DNA from: Chlorobium sp.
GTDB taxonomy: Bacteria; Bacteroidota; Chlorobiia; Chlorobiales; Chlorobiaceae
Direction of reading: 5' to 3'
DNA: 64,000 nt
NCBI GenBank assembly: GCA_005843835.1
Contig: SZXZ01000011.1
Span: 1 to 64,000, forward strand
Made by a program: the position numbers and the translations under genes. The notes beneath the pieces are model-generated. The model saw only the letters and a list, made by a program, of their open reading frames with translations, did not search any database and was not told the origin of the DNA. Positions within the stretch are counted from its first letter, which is position 1. Each line of letters begins with the position of its first letter. This document shows positions 43,790-54,865 of the stretch, piece after piece.

Positions 43790-44595
43790 AGCCGCTTGAA
43801 GTCCCTTCGTTAAGCAAGGCAAAGCTCAAGCAGTTTATTAAACTCCATCAAAAAAAGGTAAGGGATTCAGAAGGGCTTTTTCTTGCTGAAGGCCTGCGTA
43901 CAGTCAGAGAACTCGCTCTTAACCTCCCTGATGAAGGAATGCTTGTTGCACTGATGTTCAGGGAGGGAGATGCGGAAAGTGATTGTTTTCTGTTGCAGCA
44001 TAAGGAAAAGCTTTTTTCAATCAGTGACCGTGATTGTTCCCAGCTTTCCGGCACATCGACACCGCAAGGAATTTTCGGAGTTTTTCGCCAGCAGAAATTG
44101 ATTGAACAAAACGCCGAGCCTTATATCGAAACTCTCGGAAAATCATTTATTGTTGCTCTCGATGATGTCCAGGACCCCGGTAATGTGGGCACTATACTCA
44201 GAACAGCGGTCTGGTTCGGTGCTGATGCATTGATCTGCAGTTCGGCTACTGCCGACAGGTATAATGCAAAAGCGGTTCGCTCATGTGCAGGGAGCATATA
44301 TGGTATCCGCCATTACAGTGTTGAGCACCTTGCTGATGAACTCCGAAGGCTTCAGAAAATTGGTTATTCCGTTATTTCCGCATCTCTTGATGGACAAGAT
44401 TTCAGAGATATCAGCATCTGGCCAAAAAAACAGATACTGGTAATCGGAAACGAAGCGAACGGTGTACATGAGACGGTAAAAGGGTTAAGCGATCTGCTTG
44501 TCAGAATACCACATCAGGGCCAGAAAGTTCGGGTTGAATCACTGAATGCCTCAGTTTCAGCGGCCATCCTCATCGAACGGATGACACTTTCCTGA
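43786..44595 (+). CDS. TrmH/SpoU-family RNA methyltransferase
   Basis: LDDVQDPGNVGTILRTA, IGNEANGV, ESLNASVSAAILIE. Confidence 0.95.
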   Translation: MKPLEVPSLSKAKLKQFIKLHQKKVRDSEGLFLAEGLRTVRELALNLPDEGMLVALMFREGDAESDCFLLQHKEKLFSISDRDCSQLSGTSTPQGIFGVFRQQKLIEQNAEPYIETLGKSFIVALDDVQDPGNVGTILRTAVWFGADALICSSATADRYNAKAVRSCAGSIYGIRHYSVEHLADELRRLQKIGYSVISASLDGQDFRDISIWPKKQILVIGNEANGVHETVKGLSDLLVRIPHQGQKVRVESLNASVSAAILIERMTLS

Positions 44596-44605
44596 AATGC
44601 TCCTC

Positions 44606-45457
44606 TCACACCAGAAGCACAGGATAGTCTATCTCATCAATCAGTTTATGTACCGCCTCCCTCGAGATATTCATATTTTCGCTCAATACAAGCAGACCGG
44701 AATCAACCAGACGGATTGCGCGTGATAGTGTTTTCAGGTTGTTCAGAGGGAGCTGATGATAAAAAATAATGCTGTGCAATGGAGGAATTATCGTTTCCGA
44801 CAATTTAAGTTCCATCATCATACCCTCTTCGTGGGTTTCACCAAGTATAAGCACGTTTAGTGTAATACCCGGATGTGCCAGATCAAGAGCAATAGTAAGG
44901 GCTTTTTTGGAGCCATCAGAGCCATCATAAAGTACTAATAACGGCCACTTTTTTACCGAAAAGCCAGGTCGAATAAGTAAGACAGGTTTTTTCCCTTCAG
45001 TAAGAGCTTTTTTCGCTGTCGACCCCAATCCTTTTCGGCAGGTCGGCGACCTTCCACTGCGCCCCAGAACAAGAAGATCCGCATCTACAGCTGCAAGAAT
45101 CACTTCTGCTGGAACCATACCCCGACATATCCTGAATGAGTGTTTTAGCATAAACTTTTCAGCGATACGCTGCAAAGCTTCATGTGCGGCTCTTGCCTGT
45201 AATTTAAGGGATCGCTCAAGTTGCGAAGAGTCAATTTTCTCAGGCTCAGTCGTGTACATACGGATTTCATGGCAAAAGGGAAGTTCAGCCATTCGGAGTA
45301 GATTGATATCTTCAACAAAAATACCGGTAAGATCAGCGTGCATTAGCCTGGCAATTTCCGCCGCAGCCGTCAGCGAGGCCATGCTGTGCGGTGAACAGTC
45401 AAGAGCAACAGCGATATGACGAATAATGTTGCTCTTAGTTATCATCGGAAGATGCAT
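44606..45457 (-). CDS. universal stress protein (tandem UspA-like domains)
   Basis: [27 protein letters not shown]. Confidence 0.87.
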   Translation of the reverse strand: MHLPMITKSNIIRHIAVALDCSPHSMASLTAAAEIARLMHADLTGIFVEDINLLRMAELPFCHEIRMYTTEPEKIDSSQLERSLKLQARAAHEALQRIAEKFMLKHSFRICRGMVPAEVILAAVDADLLVLGRSGRSPTCRKGLGSTAKKALTEGKKPVLLIRPGFSVKKWPLLVLYDGSDGSKKALTIALDLAHPGITLNVLILGETHEEGMMMELKLSETIIPPLHSIIFYHQLPLNNLKTLSRAIRLVDSGLLVLSENMNISREAVHKLIDEIDYPVLLV

Positions 45458-47852
45458 TGAATATTTTCAGTTTTTCCGCCATTTCTGTCAGTCGTGCAAC
45501 TGCCATCCCGTTTATAGTGTTGGGCGGGTACTTCCCGGTTTTATCAAGTTCTCCGGCAGGTATGCCTGTTAGAATCTCAATTCCCTCATCCACAACCGAT
45601 ACCGGGAAAATAGAAAAGAGACCTTGTCTGACAGCTGCAACAACATCGTTGCGGAGCATAAGATTTACTGTATTCGATATCGGTATCAGAACACCTTGTT
45701 TTCCTGTCAAACCCCTCGCTTTGCAAAGATCAAAATAACCTTCGATTTTTTCGTTTACTCCGCCTATTGCCTGTACTTCACCATTCTGGTTCACTGAACC
45801 GGTAACAGCAAACCATTGCCTGATTGGAGCACCTGATATGGCAGAGAGCAAAGCATACAATTCGGCAGAAGAAGCGCTGTCGCCTTCTACACCGCTGTAT
45901 GACTGCTCAAAAACAAGTGATGCCGACAGCGACAGCGGTTGTTGAATACCAAAACGTGCGCCAAGATATCCTGAAAGAATCATCACACCTTTTGAGTGGA
46001 TAGGCCCACCCAATTCAACTTCACGTTCGATATCAATGACGTCACCTTTTCCGAGACGCACTCTCGCTGTAATTCTGGCGGGATGTCCAAAGCTCTGTCC
46101 GGCAAGAGAATAAATTGCAAGCCCGTTTATCTGGCCAATGGTTTCGGACTCCGTATCAATGAGAATGGAGTTTCTCAGAGTTGCCTCTCTGATTTTTTCG
46201 CTGATTCTGGATGATCGAAAGATTTTTGCATCAATAGCGTGTTGCACGTCATCTGCCAGAACGATCTCCCTTGATGCAGCAGTGGCATAATAATCGGACT
46301 CATGCACCAGATCGCAAATGCTTTGAATGTGAGCAGTCAGTTTTGTTGCATCCCCGGCAAGCCTGCTACCTTGTTCAACTACCCGTGCTACAGCGCTTCT
46401 GTCAAAATGATGCAGGTTATCCTTTTCTACAATTGAGCTTATAATGCGGGCGTAGGTAAGCTTTCCGTCAAAATCACCAGACAGTTCATCTTCGAAATCT
46501 GCAGCAACCTTGAAAAGCTCTGTAAAGTCAGGGTCGTAAACGCTGAGGAGGTAGTAAAGGTGGCGTTCTCCAAGCAGAATTACCTTCACATCAAGGGGTA
46601 TTGCTTCGGGTTCAAGAGATACTGTGCTAACAAGGCTATAGAGCTGGGCAAGAGATTCAATACGGATTTGACGAGTCCTGAGAGCTTTTTTTAAAGCTTC
46701 ATAAGCAAACGGCTCGGCCAGAAGTCTTCTGGCATCAATGAGAAGATATCCTCCGTTTGCCCTGTGAAGAGCTCCATGCTTGATAAGGGTAAAGTCAGTG
46801 ACCAGTGTACCCATTTGAGCAATGTGTTCAATATCACCAACAAGATTGTGACATGCCGGTTTATCTTCATAGACGATCGGTGCCCCTTTGGTGTTGCTGT
46901 TGTCAACAATAACGTTAACCCGATATCGGTTAAACGCAGGCCCTTTCTGTAAAAATTTTCCCGAAAATATTCCTGGAATCAACTCTCTTGGATCAGATTC
47001 TTTTTCAAGGAACTGGGCAAAATTCTCTATGAGGTCTGTTTCTACGGTTTCAAGATATAAGACGACCTCTTCAAGTGTTTCAAAATTTTTTCTGACCTCT
47101 GCCATAAGCGGTTTGACCGCAAAACTGGCAATGTTGCGGTTAAGATCCTTAATTTTTTCTTGGGTTTCTCGTTGCCATTTAGGGATCTGTGCCATAATGG
47201 ACTGCATCGCTGTTTTAAGTTCAACGATTTTCTCCTCAATCGACTCACGTTCTTCTTTTTTCAGCATCATGAACTCTTCCGGTTTCAGGACTTCTCCATC
47301 TTTTTCAGGAGCAAAAGCAAACCCGGCAGGGGTTCTTATGAGCGCTACATGGTGTTCAGTTGCGTTTTTTTCCAGTTCACCTATGGCTTCTGCCTGCTGT
47401 TCCTGAAATTTTTCACGGATATCCTTTTCCTGAGCCTGATATTCGTCACTGCTGAATGCCGCAGGAATTACTGTAAACAGCACCTCAAGAAGGTGTTCCA
47501 TATTGCTGGAAAGCGAACATGCCTTTCCTGCAGGGAGTCTCAAGGCCTTTGGATGGCGAGGTTTGTCAAAGTTATTGACATAGCACCAGTCAGAAGGAAC
47601 AGGTGCACCCGGTGTTATATCGCTGAGAAAGTGCATAATTGCACTTTGTTTGCCTGTACCATTCGGTCCAAGTGCAAAAAGGTTGAATCCGTTCTGTTTA
47701 ATTCCCATACTGAAGGTAATTGCTTCAAATGCTCTCTCTTGACCAGTGGTTTTAACGGGTCCGTCAAGTTCGGCAGTCGTGTTGAAGCTGAATTCCAGAG
47801 GGTTACAGATTCTGTAAAGTTCTTCAGGTGTAAGTTTTGAAGGTATTGCCAT
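45435..47852 (-). CDS. Lon-like ATP-dependent protease (LonB/AAA_32 type)
   Basis: [20 protein letters not shown] catalytic Ser; [11 protein letters not shown] catalytic Lys. Confidence 0.94.
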   Translation of the reverse strand: MAIPSKLTPEELYRICNPLEFSFNTTAELDGPVKTTGQERAFEAITFSMGIKQNGFNLFALGPNGTGKQSAIMHFLSDITPGAPVPSDWCYVNNFDKPRHPKALRLPAGKACSLSSNMEHLLEVLFTVIPAAFSSDEYQAQEKDIREKFQEQQAEAIGELEKNATEHHVALIRTPAGFAFAPEKDGEVLKPEEFMMLKKEERESIEEKIVELKTAMQSIMAQIPKWQRETQEKIKDLNRNIASFAVKPLMAEVRKNFETLEEVVLYLETVETDLIENFAQFLEKESDPRELIPGIFSGKFLQKGPAFNRYRVNVIVDNSNTKGAPIVYEDKPACHNLVGDIEHIAQMGTLVTDFTLIKHGALHRANGGYLLIDARRLLAEPFAYEALKKALRTRQIRIESLAQLYSLVSTVSLEPEAIPLDVKVILLGERHLYYLLSVYDPDFTELFKVAADFEDELSGDFDGKLTYARIISSIVEKDNLHHFDRSAVARVVEQGSRLAGDATKLTAHIQSICDLVHESDYYATAASREIVLADDVQHAIDAKIFRSSRISEKIREATLRNSILIDTESETIGQINGLAIYSLAGQSFGHPARITARVRLGKGDVIDIEREVELGGPIHSKGVMILSGYLGARFGIQQPLSLSASLVFEQSYSGVEGDSASSAELYALLSAISGAPIRQWFAVTGSVNQNGEVQAIGGVNEKIEGYFDLCKARGLTGKQGVLIPISNTVNLMLRNDVVAAVRQGLFSIFPVSVVDEGIEILTGIPAGELDKTGKYPPNTINGMAVARLTEMAEKLKIFNASSDDN

Positions 47853-48007
47853 AAACGATCGTTCCTGGTTGGGGTTGATCTTGTGCTGGTCGCCTTATTA
47901 TTACTTATAAGATACAAAAACCCTCTCAACAACTCGTATCGTTTTGTGGACTCTACAAGTGCGATGATATGAGATAATTGTTTAAAAAAAACAGGCAGGG
48001 TGGATCT

Positions 48008-48763
48008 TCAGGTATTTTCTTCATCCTGGGGCAAAGTATTATGCAGTTGCAGGGGTGTAGCTGTTTTTGCACGCAGACGTATGTTCAGGACCTCAACAGA
48101 TACCGAAAATGCCATGGCAAAATAAATATACCCTCTTGGAATTTCAAACCCTGTACTTTCTGCCAGCAGGGTGACTCCAACGAGAATAAGAAAACTTAAG
48201 GCAAGCATTTTAATGGTCGGGTGATCATCAACAAAGTCACTGATTGTTTTGGCCGCAAGCATCATAATAAAAATCGCGATGATAATAGCTATAATCATCA
48301 CTTGGACTTGTTTCGCAAGTCCGACAGCCGTAATAACAGAGTCCAGTGAAAAGACGATATCGAGCACAGCAATCTGTAACATGGTCAATGCAAAACTCGT
48401 TGTTGAGTTTTTGGCCATTTTCTGCTCTATTCCTTCAAGACTCTGGTGAATTTCCTGAGTGCTTTTTGCAATCAAAAAAAGCCCTCCGGAAATCAGGATC
48501 AGATCACGGCCTGAAATATGGTGATCAAAAACCGTCAGGAGAGTCTCTTTCAGCCCCATAACCCATGTTATCGAGAGTAAAAGGGCAATTCTTGTCATCA
48601 TGGCGAGTCCCAAACCGATAATCCTTCCCTTAGGCTGTTTCTTTTTTGGCAACCGACCGACGATAATTGAAAGAAAAATAATGTTATCGATGCCTAGAAC
48701 GATTTCAAGAGCCGTCAAGGTTGCAAGAGCAATCCATGTTTCCGGCTGCATCATCCATTCCAT
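48008..48763 (-). CDS. TerC family membrane protein
   Basis: ALEIVLGIDNIIFLSI; VLDIVFSLDSVITAVG. Confidence 0.95.
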   Translation of the reverse strand: MEWMMQPETWIALATLTALEIVLGIDNIIFLSIIVGRLPKKKQPKGRIIGLGLAMMTRIALLLSITWVMGLKETLLTVFDHHISGRDLILISGGLFLIAKSTQEIHQSLEGIEQKMAKNSTTSFALTMLQIAVLDIVFSLDSVITAVGLAKQVQVMIIAIIIAIFIMMLAAKTISDFVDDHPTIKMLALSFLILVGVTLLAESTGFEIPRGYIYFAMAFSVSVEVLNIRLRAKTATPLQLHNTLPQDEENT

Positions 48764-48918
48764 TATACCACGGGATAAAGTTTATCAAGGTCTTGTATTA
48801 TTTGGCAATGTACCTAAGCGGAATGTGACTTGCAAAACGGCTGGTTACGCTAAACTCGTAAATTCGTTACATTGAATTGAAATGACCCTTTCCAGACTGC
48901 TTTTCATATTATCCTCTT

Positions 48919-50307
48919 ATGCAAAAAAATCAGGCCATCCCTGATGTGGCGTTATTGCGAGAGACATTTGACCGAGGTATAACTCACGATTTTTTCTGGC
49001 GAAGTTCACAGTTGCATGCGCTCAAGTCTTTTCTCATCGAATGTGAAAAGGATATCGCTGATGCGGTGTATGCCGATTTCAGAAAATCCGCAGCAGAGAC
49101 GCTTTTAACTGAAACAGGATATCTTTGCGGCGAAATCCGTCATACTCTAAAACATCTTAAATCGTGGATGAAACCTCAACGGGTCAGCATCCCATTGATT
49201 TACAAGCCTGGACGAGGTTATTATACCCGGGAACCCTATGGCGTTGTTTGTATAATCGGTGCATGGAACTACCCAGTAAACCTTTGTCTTGCACCACTCA
49301 TCAGTGCACTTGCAGCCGGTAACTGTGCTGTTGTCAAACCCTCGGAACTTGCTCCGAATACCTCAAAACTTATTGCAGACGGACTGAGACGCTACCTTGA
49401 CCAGCGGGCAATATGCGTGGTAGAAGGGGGTGTTGAAATAAGCAAAAAACTTCTTGAAGAGCGCTTTGACTATCTATTTTTTACAGGGAGCCAGAAAATC
49501 GGCAGGGAGGTCATGTATGCGGCAGCAAAGCATCTCACTCCATTGACGCTTGAACTAGGGGGAAAATGTCCCTGTATAGTAGAAGAAAATGTTGATCTCA
49601 ACGTTGCAGCACGCCGAATTGTGTGGGCCAAGTTTTTAAATGGAGGACAGACCTGCATATCACCAGATTATGTGCTGGTGCATAAACATGCGGAGGATGA
49701 ACTGCTCCGCAATATGAGGGAAGCGATCGCACACTTTTATGGTGATGATCCAAAAAAAAGTCCGGATTATCCGCGAATTATTAATGAGCATCATTTTCGT
49801 CGACTCGAAAAACTTCTTGTCGATTCTATTCCTTCAGGAGGCAATACCACAGACCAGCATGAGCAATATATTCCTCCGACGATTCTTCAAGGAGTGAGAC
49901 CAGAAGATAAAATTATGCAGTCAGAAATTTTCGGCCCCTTATTGCCGGTAATTTCATACGGGGATATAAGAGAAGCGCTTGATATTATCGGCAAAGGGGA
50001 TAATCCGCTCGCACTCTATCTTTTTTCATCGGACCCGAAGGTTCAGCAACGGGTAGTGCGACAATCTAAAACCGGGGGAGTATGTATTAACGATATGCTT
50101 TTTCAAGCATCTTGTCACATGCTGCCTTTTGGAGGTATCGGTAATAGTGGATTCGGAACCTACCATGGCAGAGCAGGGTTTAACACATTTTCTTTTCAGC
50201 GGAGTGTTCTGAAACGATCTTTTTATCCCGATCCCGATTTGAGATACCCTCCTTACAGCAGGGTTAAATTAAGCATTCTCAAGCACCTTATCACTTATTT
50301 CCATTAA
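48919..50307 (+). CDS. aldehyde dehydrogenase (class 3-like)
   Basis: LELGGKCPCIV; FLNGGQTCISPDY. Confidence 0.95.
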   Translation: MQKNQAIPDVALLRETFDRGITHDFFWRSSQLHALKSFLIECEKDIADAVYADFRKSAAETLLTETGYLCGEIRHTLKHLKSWMKPQRVSIPLIYKPGRGYYTREPYGVVCIIGAWNYPVNLCLAPLISALAAGNCAVVKPSELAPNTSKLIADGLRRYLDQRAICVVEGGVEISKKLLEERFDYLFFTGSQKIGREVMYAAAKHLTPLTLELGGKCPCIVEENVDLNVAARRIVWAKFLNGGQTCISPDYVLVHKHAEDELLRNMREAIAHFYGDDPKKSPDYPRIINEHHFRRLEKLLVDSIPSGGNTTDQHEQYIPPTILQGVRPEDKIMQSEIFGPLLPVISYGDIREALDIIGKGDNPLALYLFSSDPKVQQRVVRQSKTGGVCINDMLFQASCHMLPFGGIGNSGFGTYHGRAGFNTFSFQRSVLKRSFYPDPDLRYPPYSRVKLSILKHLITYFH

Positions 50308-50367
50308 TTGCTGTATTGTTGTTTCATTGTTGAGATGGTCAGTCAAAAATAATTTATCGGTATCAGC

Positions 50368-51132
50368 ATGAAAAAAACAGGTCTGGCTCTTGGTGGTGGA
50401 GCAGTTTTGGGTGCAGCTCATATAGGAGTCCTCAGGGCATTGGCTGAACTGCAAATTCCTGTCTCAATGGTTAGCGGTACGAGTATTGGAGCTTTTATTG
50501 CCGCCCTTTACGCTTTTGGTAAAAGCTGGCAGGAAATACGAGATATTGCTTTTGGTCTCGACTGGTTCGATTTGTCGGGGCTGGTGCTTTCTCAATACGG
50601 CCTATTGTCAAATAAAAAGTTTGGTGAAATTGTAACAGATCTGCTGGGCCATAAAAACATAGAAGACGCATTGATACCCCTTTCCATGATAGCTACTGAT
50701 ATCAGCTCTGGAAAAAAAGTTGTCTTTACAAAGGGCGATGTCTCAGTCGCTGTGATGGCAAGCAGTTGTATTCCGGGTATTTTCCGGCCTGTACATCACG
50801 ATGGGTTGTTGCTGGTTGATGGAGTGCTGATGGAAAATGTTCCCGTTTCCCCTCTTTTCGAAAGTGGCGCCGAATCAGTTATTTGTGTAGATCTCCTAGC
50901 TCGCCACTCGTTCAAGAAACCTGAAAACATTATCGGACTTCTGCTGAATGCTTTTTACAGTACAATCACCAACACTACAGCTATTCAGATAGAGCCTGCG
51001 GATTTGTGTATTGCTCCTAATCTTTCGGATTATAATCTGGTTGACCTTGCTCAGGTCCCTGACCTTCTTGACATCGGATACCGTGAGGCTTTGGGTAAAC
51101 TTCAAGGTTGGGGAGCCAACAGGGGTAATTAA
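50368..51132 (+). CDS. patatin-like phospholipase
   Basis: [34 protein letters not shown]. Confidence 0.94.
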   Translation: MKKTGLALGGGAVLGAAHIGVLRALAELQIPVSMVSGTSIGAFIAALYAFGKSWQEIRDIAFGLDWFDLSGLVLSQYGLLSNKKFGEIVTDLLGHKNIEDALIPLSMIATDISSGKKVVFTKGDVSVAVMASSCIPGIFRPVHHDGLLLVDGVLMENVPVSPLFESGAESVICVDLLARHSFKKPENIIGLLLNAFYSTITNTTAIQIEPADLCIAPNLSDYNLVDLAQVPDLLDIGYREALGKLQGWGANRGN

Positions 51133-51230
51133 GAGATGAAGGTTTTGCATGCTTTCAGCAAAGCATTACTTTGTGCTAATGGAAAAGGGAAAAATGATGT
51201 CGATTCAATGACTTAAATAAGGAATTACGC

Positions 51231-51797
51231 ATGAAAAAAATAGTTTCCGGTTTGGTCTGTTTGCTCATATTTTTTTTTAGTCAGATTGCAGGTGCTGTCA
51301 CAACACCTTATGTCTGTGGTTCAATCGGACTTGCAATGCTGAGTGATTCTCATGGAAATTATATTGCTGACCGTTCATTTGACAGTGGTCACCTTTTTTC
51401 AGGATCATTAGGACTTGACAGTGGTCGGTATCGAGTTGAAGCTGAACTCGGTTATCAGAAAAACGGTGTCAACAATTCCAGTTCCGTTTTATCAATGACA
51501 ACCTATATGGCAAATGGGTTTGTAAATGTCGAGCTGCCTCTCGCTCCGGTTAAGCCTTTTGTTCTTGCAGGCTTGGGTATAGCGAAAGTAGATGATGATA
51601 ATGGTTTTGGTCTTATTGTTGGCGACAGGGTGTTTGCCTGGCAGATTGGTGCCGGAGCAGGGTTTAGTATCGCTCCTATGGTAAACCTTGATGCTCAGTA
51701 CCGATATTTTACAACCACTAATCCCGAGCTTGCAGGTTATAATACCTACAGAATTGGCAGTCATAACGTGATTCTCGGATTAAGAATTGGATTATAA
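51231..51797 (+). CDS. outer membrane beta-barrel protein
   Basis: signal peptide; alternating beta-strand pattern; terminal VILGLRIGL. Confidence 0.85.
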   Translation: MKKIVSGLVCLLIFFFSQIAGAVTTPYVCGSIGLAMLSDSHGNYIADRSFDSGHLFSGSLGLDSGRYRVEAELGYQKNGVNNSSSVLSMTTYMANGFVNVELPLAPVKPFVLAGLGIAKVDDDNGFGLIVGDRVFAWQIGAGAGFSIAPMVNLDAQYRYFTTTNPELAGYNTYRIGSHNVILGLRIGL

Positions 51798-52162
51798 AAT
51801 ACCGTAGACCTTCTTTGTATTTTGTCCCCTTTTCGGACCGAATAGTTCCAGCAGAAAGTTATTGACTATTGTTTGTTAATTAGTAATTTAAAGTATTAAA
51901 GAGACGGTTTTGTAGTGAGTTTATAATTATTTGGCTCACATACATCCAAAATATTTTGCAGGGCATTTTTTTTATCCCGTTTTGTATTCTCTTTAAGCTC
52001 AATCCCTTTTGGGATAAAACGAGTTGAATCTGTTCCAGTTAGTTTATCGTAGTGCGGCGGATTTCCTCTGTATTATTATAAATAAATAGTAGGGTACAGT
52101 CTGTTTTATTCAGAAGCACCGGAGTTACGAAATACAAATGCTTTTAAAAAAGGGAGGATACT

Positions 52163-52633
52163 ATGCCTATTCGAAGATTGAGGGAGTTCCTGGACAGCCA
52201 TGCTGTCAGGTATTTTGTAGTCAGTCATTCTCCTGCCTACACAGCACAGGAGATAGCCGCTGCAGCACATGTGCCAGGCAAAGAATTGGCTAAAACGGTC
52301 ATGGTTACTATTGATGGTAAAATGGCAATGGTCATTTTGCCTGCCTCAAGACAACTTGATTTCGAGCTTTTACGTGACCTTATTAAATCCAGGGACGTGG
52401 AGCTTGCAAATGAGAAAGAATTTTCGGGGTTGTTTCCGGATTGTGAGATTGGCGCCATGCCTCCGTTTGGCAACCTTTTCGGAATGGATGTCTATGTATC
52501 AGAAGAACTTGAAGCAGATGATGAAATAGCATTCAATGCTGGAGCCCATACAGAACTTTTACGGCTTTCCTACGAGGATTATAAGAGGCTTGTTAAGCCG
52601 AAAGTTGCAAAACTTTCTCTGGAAGTAAAGTGA
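52163..52633 (+). CDS. YbaK/EbsC-type aminoacyl-tRNA deacylase-like protein
   Basis: ELAKTVMVTIDGKMAMVILPA; GCDIGAMPPFG-like region. Confidence 0.9.
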   Translation: MPIRRLREFLDSHAVRYFVVSHSPAYTAQEIAAAAHVPGKELAKTVMVTIDGKMAMVILPASRQLDFELLRDLIKSRDVELANEKEFSGLFPDCEIGAMPPFGNLFGMDVYVSEELEADDEIAFNAGAHTELLRLSYEDYKRLVKPKVAKLSLEVK

Positions 52634-52775
52634 TTTCCATGCTTTATATTGAACTCTTAAGACAATAGAAACGTATCAGTTACGATCATGACAGCTGATG
52701 GCTGTCTTAAGGGGTCTGCCTGATAGCGAAAGTATGGAAACTCAATTGATATCATAGGATTTTGTTCGCCTCTTT

Positions 52776-53915
52776 ATGAAGATTGCCTTATACTCAGGGA
52801 CGTATGTCAAGGACAAAGACGGTGCGGTAAAATCAATATCTCAGCTAGTCTCTTCATTCAGGAGAAAAGGTCATCAGGTAACGGTATGGTCACCTGACGT
52901 ATCGCTTCAGGATAATCATAATGGCGTAACAGTACACCCTATGCTGGCTGTTCCCATACCGCAATATCCTGACTACAAACTTGGTTTTTTCAAGCCAGAA
53001 ACCAGGCGGCAACTTGATGCATTTGCACCGGATATTGTGCATATTTCGACACCAGATATAGTCGGAAGAGAGTTTCTGCTCTACGCAAAAAAAAAGTCTT
53101 TGCCTCTCGCTTCAGTTTTTCACACTGATTTTCCCTCCTACCTTAAATATTACAGACTCAGGTTTGCCGAAAAGCCGTTCTGGAAATATCTGACATGGTT
53201 TTATAATGGTTGTGATATCGTTTTTGCTCCAAATGAGGGTATTCGATTGAAACTGATAAGCCAGAACATCAAAAATGTTGAAATATGGTCAAGGGGTGTA
53301 GACAAGGAGCTTTTTGATCCTTCTCACCGTTCTGAAAACCTTCGATCAACATGGAATGCAGATGGTCGGACGGTTTTTGTATTTGCCGGACGGTTTGTAC
53401 TCTATAAAGATGTCGAAGTCGTCATGAGGGTTTATGAGCGATTCATGGAGTCAGGCTATGCTGATCGCGTAAGATTCGTTATGATTGGTTCTGGTCCTAA
53501 AGAGGCTGAAATGAGACGAAGAATGCGCCAGGCTGTATTTACCGGGTATCTTACGGGGGTCGAACTATCTGAAGCCTATGCAAGTGGAGATATATTCCTT
53601 TTTCCTTCAATAACAGAGGCATTCTGCAATGTTGCTCTTGAAGCTCTTGCCTCAGGGCTTCCTGTTGTGGTTTCAAATGAAGGAGGATGCAAAGATATTG
53701 TTGAGAGATCGGGAGGCGGCGTCGTGGCCCGGTCCGGAGATTTTGAGGATTTTTTTTCAAGATGTCTTGAACTGTATGGAAATTCAGCCAAATACCGGGA
53801 ATTAAAAGCCCACGGGCTTAGGTTTGCAGAAACGAAGTCATGGTCATCTGTTAACAGTGTCGTGATTGACCGTTACCAGAATATGGTCAATTTTGCAACA
53901 GGAGGCGTGGCATGA
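52776..53915 (+). CDS. glycosyltransferase family 4-like
   Basis: VFAGRFVLYKDVEVV; PSITEAFCNVALEALASGLPVV. Confidence 0.93.
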   Translation: MKIALYSGTYVKDKDGAVKSISQLVSSFRRKGHQVTVWSPDVSLQDNHNGVTVHPMLAVPIPQYPDYKLGFFKPETRRQLDAFAPDIVHISTPDIVGREFLLYAKKKSLPLASVFHTDFPSYLKYYRLRFAEKPFWKYLTWFYNGCDIVFAPNEGIRLKLISQNIKNVEIWSRGVDKELFDPSHRSENLRSTWNADGRTVFVFAGRFVLYKDVEVVMRVYERFMESGYADRVRFVMIGSGPKEAEMRRRMRQAVFTGYLTGVELSEAYASGDIFLFPSITEAFCNVALEALASGLPVVVSNEGGCKDIVERSGGGVVARSGDFEDFFSRCLELYGNSAKYRELKAHGLRFAETKSWSSVNSVVIDRYQNMVNFATGGVA

Positions 53916-53965
53916 TCTAGCTTGAGCGGAATCGAGTGTTTTCTGATAATAATCCATTTAAAAAC

Positions 53966-54865
53966 ATGAATATTGGGTTTGTAGGACTCGGAAAAATGGG
54001 TTTCAATATGGTACAGCATCTTCTTGAATGCGATCATCATCTTGTTGTTTATGATCTTTCGGAAGAAGTTGTTGCCATTCTTGCCGAACAAGGGGCAACA
54101 GCGTCGACTTCGCTGCAGGAACTCGTTAATATGTTGCCCTCCCCTCGTCTGCTATGGCTGATGGTGCCTTCCGGTGCACCTGTCGATACAACCCTTGACT
54201 CTCTTATACCTTTATTGCAGCCAGGAGATATTATAATTGACGGGGGAAATTCGCATTATACCGATTCCGCAAAAAGGGCGATACGACTTCAAGAAAGTGG
54301 TATTCATTTTCTTGATGCCGGCACCAGCGGAGGGCTTGAAGGCGCAAGGCATGGAGCCTGTATTATGGTAGGCGGTGAAAAAGCGGCCTATGATGTAATA
54401 GAACCTTTGCTGAAAGATCTCTGTGTGGAAAATGGGTATGGTTATATGGGAAAGTCTGGGTCGGGACATTTTGCTAAAATGGTTCACAACGGGGTTGAAT
54501 ACGGCATGATGCAGGCAATAGGTGAAGGCTTTGAACTTTTAGAATCAAGCAGTTATGATTTTAATCTTGAAGATGTTTCAAGGGTTTGGTCAAATGGTTC
54601 AGTTATACGCGGTTGGTTGATGGATCTGGTGGTTTGTGCATTTCAGAAAGATCCGAAACTTGACTATCTCAGCGGACGTATTGCCGATTCAGGAGAAGGT
54701 CGCTGGACAATTGAAGCAGCGCTAGAGCATGAAGTATCGATTCCAGTGATCGCAGCGTCACTTTTCAGCAGGTATCGTTCACGTTCCGAAGATAATTTAT
54801 CCGACAGGGTCGTCGCCGCATTGCGTCACGAGTTCGGGGGACATGCGTTCAGCAAAAAACCTTAA
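53966..54865 (+). CDS. gnd: 6-phosphogluconate dehydrogenase, short form
   Basis: IGFVGLGKMGFNMVQHL; DAGTSGGLEGARHGACIMVGG; KMVHNGVEYGMMQA. Confidence 0.93.
   Translation: MNIGFVGLGKMGFNMVQHLLECDHHLVVYDLSEEVVAILAEQGATASTSLQELVNMLPSPRLLWLMVPSGAPVDTTLDSLIPLLQPGDIIIDGGNSHYTDSAKRAIRLQESGIHFLDAGTSGGLEGARHGACIMVGGEKAAYDVIEPLLKDLCVENGYGYMGKSGSGHFAKMVHNGVEYGMMQAIGEGFELLESSSYDFNLEDVSRVWSNGSVIRGWLMDLVVCAFQKDPKLDYLSGRIADSGEGRWTIEAALEHEVSIPVIAASLFSRYRSRSEDNLSDRVVAALRHEFGGHAFSKKP

Noticed and set aside
47160-47840. 226-aa ORF on + strand
   Set aside because: Antisense to the LonB-like gene; Phe/Cys-rich shadow translation.
45435-47852. Possible defence or toxin system around the AAA protease
   Set aside because: Catalytic Ser/Lys Lon signatures and neighbours (UspA, TerC) point to housekeeping proteolysis; no defence partners seen.
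51840-52160. Riboswitch-like alternative pairing (ttttatccc / atcccttttgggat) upstream of the YbaK-like gene
   Set aside because: Short AT-rich complementarity only; no recognised riboswitch consensus, so not strong enough to report.
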